Source: Morinoia aosen
Taxonomy: Eukaryota > Arthropoda > Malacostraca > Amphipoda > Talitridae
NCBI GenBank assembly: GCA_030386875.1
Contig: CM059575.1
Location: 46,840,859 to 46,904,858 of the forward strand
Length of the DNA: 64,000 bases
Reading direction: 5' to 3'
The notes under the pieces: generated by a model
Told to the model about the DNA's origin: nothing
The model's input: only the letters and a program-made list of their open reading frames with translations
Databases searched by the model: none
Made by a program: the position numbers and the translations under genes
Shown here: piece after piece, positions 60,617 to 64,000 of the stretch
Numbering within the stretch: the stretch's first letter is position 1
Layout of the letters: the number at the start of each line of letters is the position of its first letter

Positions 60617-62834
60617 CTGTGGCGACACGAGCAACATTTTTGAGGCTGCAGTACTTTTCTTTCTCGAATTCATCCGTACAATAAGGGTGTTCGGAAAATC
60701 ATTGAGAACTTTGTTGACAATGGTTGTTCAGCTTATTTGAAATAAGTGGTTGATTGCGGAAAAAATGAACGTAAACGTTATTGAGACTCGGGTTAGTCTC
60801 TTTCAACATCGTTTATGTATGTGGTTGTAGTTGAACTTTGTATTTTGTACTGAAATGTGTCTGTGAATGGAAAAATAAACGCACAGTGACATTTAATAAA
60901 CCTTACAGCGCTTGCATTTATAGGAATGATCATAGAAATTGGATTTGATAGTCGGCTACTGTGGTCCTAAAAGTTTTCAATTCGAATATGCTGTGTTGAA
61001 GGTTGTTCAGTCACGGATCCCATCGACACGGATCCGTGCCAGATATTTCCATGCTTGAACAGAGGACTGAAAATGTGTTTCTAAAAGTTGAAATAAAATC
61101 GTAAACATGTTCCGACGAGTTCTTTCCAGTGTCTAAATTAGGGCTAAAGGCGATTTTACTTTGACGGTGTCTTTGCGCTCCACACCGTCGCTCTATTCAT
61201 GTTTTGCAAGTTATTCTGACAGTATTGCAAGAACAATACTGCATGACGATTACTGTCTCGGGGGAAGGAGCGTCGAATTGATCGGAAATGTAAAAGCTAG
61301 CCGGTGTGCTCTGACGCTCAATCTTTTCGTGGGAGGATCTGTAGAAAGTTCACCGTCGCTCCACACCGTCGCTCCACACCTCTAGTGTAAAACGAGCTGA
61401 AGTCAATAAGTTCGTAGTACGGGATCCCTAGAAAGAACGTAAGCATGCGTCTGGGGAATGCTTTACAACTTCTATCAGACAGTGACAGGGCACCGTGTGC
61501 AAGATGTGCTCGGAAATGTGAGAATCAATTCGCAAAAATATGTTTAAATTAATTAAACCATTATTATCCCCTACATGTTATTTCGTGTTTATGGTCATTG
61601 TTATTCTAAGATTCCAACTGCTGAAGTTAAATAAAGAGCTGTATTCCGAACCTCTTCACTTCTCAAAAGCTTTTTAGAAGTAATATTTGGTACAGAATCA
61701 ATCGTGCCAGAATAATTGTGCAAAAAATAATTTTTATTGTGCTAATTTATCTTGATATTTTTCTATTGATGATAAAAATTCTATAGTCTACTGCGTTCTT
61801 TGAGTATTTTATTTGGACTTTAATAAGTGGTAAAATAATATTTTTCGTCTTCATTTGGTCTTCTAGGGAAGTTTAAATTTCGCAAGAATTACATCTTTAG
61901 TCTACTTTATTGTTCGCTCATAGTTTAGCTTAAATTTTAACTATTCCAGTTTCAAAGTCAATGAAGTGCATATTTAAGCTGGAGAAATTATAAGTGAATT
62001 GTATTCAATTGTTAGGGTATGAAACAGAAAGATTCTACGAAAGTTCACTAGTTTCTGAATATCAATATGATCAAATTCCTTTCAGGGAGATTGTAGTATT
62101 CAATGAAAAGTCGTTTCGATTTTTCTACGGCAATTTTCACGCTCTGGAAGATTTGTTTGTCCAAATCCCGAACGGTTTTATGAGTGAGCTTCAACTGACT
62201 CACTCTATAAATAGTAATACGTTTTGATGGAGTAAGCCTTAATCAACAATTTGTCGAATAATGTATGTATCGTACTATGCGATGAAAACCACTAAAAGCA
62301 GCCAAATACTTGTTTTAGTAAACAACCACTGCTCAAATTAAGGATGTAAAAACACCAAGAGCTGCAACTTACACCAAAAATATTTTCTAAGATCATTAGA
62401 TAATAGGAGTATAACAAATCGTCAGTCAATAAGCGTCTCCGTTATTCACCGCAATTGATGCTCATCTGTTCATTTTGATACCATAATAGCGGTGTTGAAT
62501 GAATTACAAGTGTGAAATGATGAAAGATTTGCCTTTAAAACACTCAGCTATAAGGGCAGAAAAATGCATTCAGTCAAGTCTAGAATTTTGCTCTCTAAAA
62601 TTGCTTTAAGTTCATCTGTTCGGGTATAATATGGTGAACAGAATACTGATTATTCGTAGGAACCAAAAATCGAAACAAAATACTGAGAAATATATTTCAG
62701 CATTTAAATATTTAAATTCATCGCAAAACCCAGAAGTGCAAGTCCGCGATCGACAGCAAAATAGCATTATTTTGCTTGGCTCTCTAATTTTGCATCCTTG
62801 CTGAAGTCTGTGTAAATGTGGCATAAATACTCAC
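60617..62834 (-). other. Intron 1 in the window
   Basis: 2.2-kb phase-1 intron starting GTGAGTAT. It includes a 9-bp-stem hairpin (61012-61038) and two or three copies of CACCGTCGCTCCA near 61175-61380. No gene was recognised. Confidence 0.6.
61012..61038. repeat. Small hairpin, 9-bp stem and 9-nt loop
   Basis: CACGGATCC and GGATCCGTG face each other around CATCGACAC. The stem is perfect. It may be chance or a structure in the nascent transcript. Confidence 0.6.
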
Positions 62835-64000
62835 CAACTTTGGAAATAAGGAAGACGCAGGGCTGAGAAGAAGCTCCAACAGAGTTGCTAGCCCAACACT
62901 CGACTCTGTGCTGTTCAGCGGCCTCTTCGTTTCCCCTTCTGACGCGATGATTCACGTACCGCCCTGAAAATCTTTCTCCCACAGCAAACCGTTCATAAGC
63001 AAATGAAGTTTCAAAGTTGCTTCCGACGTTCGCGCTTGGACTTTCATCACTGATGGGGCCAAACTGCAAGTCTCGTTCGGCCATCTTCTCTGCTCCGGCT
63101 TTTTCTTCAAGATTCTCTTCACGCGGCAGCTCCGCGATGATATTACTCCGGATTTTGTTTCGAAAAATTCGACGCGCGCCATTAGGACCGACACGAAAAT
63201 TTCTATTCATATCACTACGATGCATCTCATTACGGGGGCTTAAGAGAGTTACCTTTTCGCTCACAATTCTGTTAAGGCTTGTTCCTTCTAGCAGAGAGCT
63301 CGTTTTTCTTTTGAAATGATTTGAAGAGATGTTTCTCAAGGTAGCTCGGTAGGTATTAAACACATTGGAATTTTGTCTTACATCTTTCTCTAGTTTTAAA
63401 GAGTTAATAGCCGGATGACTTATTTTCCAGCGTGTAATTTTACTTTCTAGTGACATTTCATCAGAGGCAGCTCGGGGGTAACGTATGTGATTCCGAGAAT
63501 TATTAGCATTAGCCGTCTGGCTTGGGAAAAGCGTTTCTATTTTATGTCCAATAAAGTCAGCCATTCTATTCTCGCGAGACAGCACTTTTCGAGCTAGCTC
63601 TGTCCACATCAATTCATCATCCAAATCGAAACCGTCGATGTCGTTCAGGTCACTCGAGTGAAATGGTTGAGAGTCTCTTGTCGCATCTTGTTGCCTTCGT
63701 ATATTCTTTAGGGCAGTCTTCCAGCCGTCTCGTTTCGATTTTCCGGCGTTGGAGGCCAACATTTCATTGAGGGTCGGACCTAGTTGCTGATGCTTGTAGG
63801 TTGCCGTGTATCCTGGGGGCCTCAAATCCAGGTATTCTCCTGGATACGTGTCAGGAGAACTAATGGCATCCTTCTGCTGCTGAGGCTGCCGCTTATTTTT
63901 GAGAGCATCTCTGATTCTTGCGGAGAGAAACGAATACGAATGGTTGCTGATTGTGAACCAGCCAGTGGAAGAAAGACCTGAGTCTTGGTGGTGAATTTTC
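62835..64000 (-). CDS. Sidestep-family receptor, large exon with end of last Ig domain (partial)
   Basis: The exon is open without a stop from the window edge to a good donor, AAAGTTG|GTGAGT, giving at least 388 codons; its 5' end is outside. The C-terminal part, HRVECWASNSVGASSQPCVF LIS, is the F/G-strand end of the last Ig domain with the family's CWA.N.VG....PCVF signature. The beginning, STGWFTISNHSYSF, could be the C strand of the same Ig domain (W.FN.S in the family). Between them lie about 340 polar, charged residues (for example SRENRMADFIGHKIETLFPS and FRVGPNGARRIFRNKIRSN) with no Ig pattern. By chance an open frame of this length is very unlikely, so the segment is probably translated. 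It may be a lineage-specific insertion, or part of it may be spliced out. Confidence 0.75.

Larger units (their letters stand above)
18059..64000 (-). other. Sidestep-family neuronal adhesion receptor gene (3' part, seven exons)
   Basis: Gene-level span. The minus-strand exons are 62835-64000+, 60504-60616, 57198-57408, 53209-53370, 51108-51317, 20520-20665 and 18059-18982. All six introns have GT donors and AG acceptors with matching phases (1, 0, 1, 1, 1, 0 in transcript order), and the joined frame has no stop until TAG at 18059-18061, giving about 976 residues. Domain order is last Ig domain, fibronectin III, transmembrane helix, then a disordered cytoplasmic tail of ~430 residues. Sidestep proteins are type I membrane receptors for Beat ligands, used in motor axon guidance and synaptic partner choice in Drosophila. 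Which paralogue this is cannot be told from the window. The 5' end (signal peptide, earlier Ig domains, promoter) is outside it. Confidence 0.85.

Overview
The window is AT-rich animal DNA, almost certainly from an arthropod. It is dominated by the 3' part of one large, multi-exon gene on the minus strand. Joining seven exons by canonical GT/AG sites with matching phases gives a continuous reading frame of about 976 residues: the end of an immunoglobulin domain, one fibronectin type III domain, one transmembrane helix and a long disordered cytoplasmic tail. The CWASNSVG...PC ending of the last Ig domain, followed by a CTPGSSGGLP-type fibronectin domain, is the pattern of the Sidestep family of neuronal adhesion receptors, which bind Beat-family ligands and are known from arthropods. 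The signal peptide and the first Ig domains lie beyond the right edge. No bacterial features are present.

Layout, left to right. Positions 1-18058 lie downstream of the gene and show no supportable gene, only small tandem repeats and a 22-bp palindrome. The terminal exon is at 18059-18982 and the next exon upstream in the gene at 20520-20665; the 5' edge of that exon lies inside a ~141-bp tandem repeat. A 30.4-kb intron follows (20666-51107). It holds two decayed Tc1/mariner fragments, a 40-bp minisatellite, a nearly perfect inverted pair of Penelope-like retroelements flanked by a 13-bp candidate target-site duplication, a 34-bp satellite (28 copies), a 7.8-kb array of a 22-bp satellite (~354 copies), and a second, older inverted Penelope pair. 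From 51108 to 64000 come five further exons (cytoplasmic, transmembrane, two half-fibronectin exons, and a very large exon carrying the end of the last Ig domain) separated by introns of 1.9-3.8 kb.

The most unusual items are these. (1) The 22-bp satellite is CpG-rich and mostly alternating purine-pyrimidine, has long open frames in all six readings, shows higher-order duplication (1034, 1230 and 2684 bp), and lies in a transcribed intron. (2) Two independent Penelope pairs have the same head-to-head, tails-out geometry, and the young one appears to have integrated as a unit. (3) The Sidestep Ig domain seems to be interrupted by about 340 charged, disordered residues within a single open exon. 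(4) An exon edge has been tandemly copied into the neighbouring intron.
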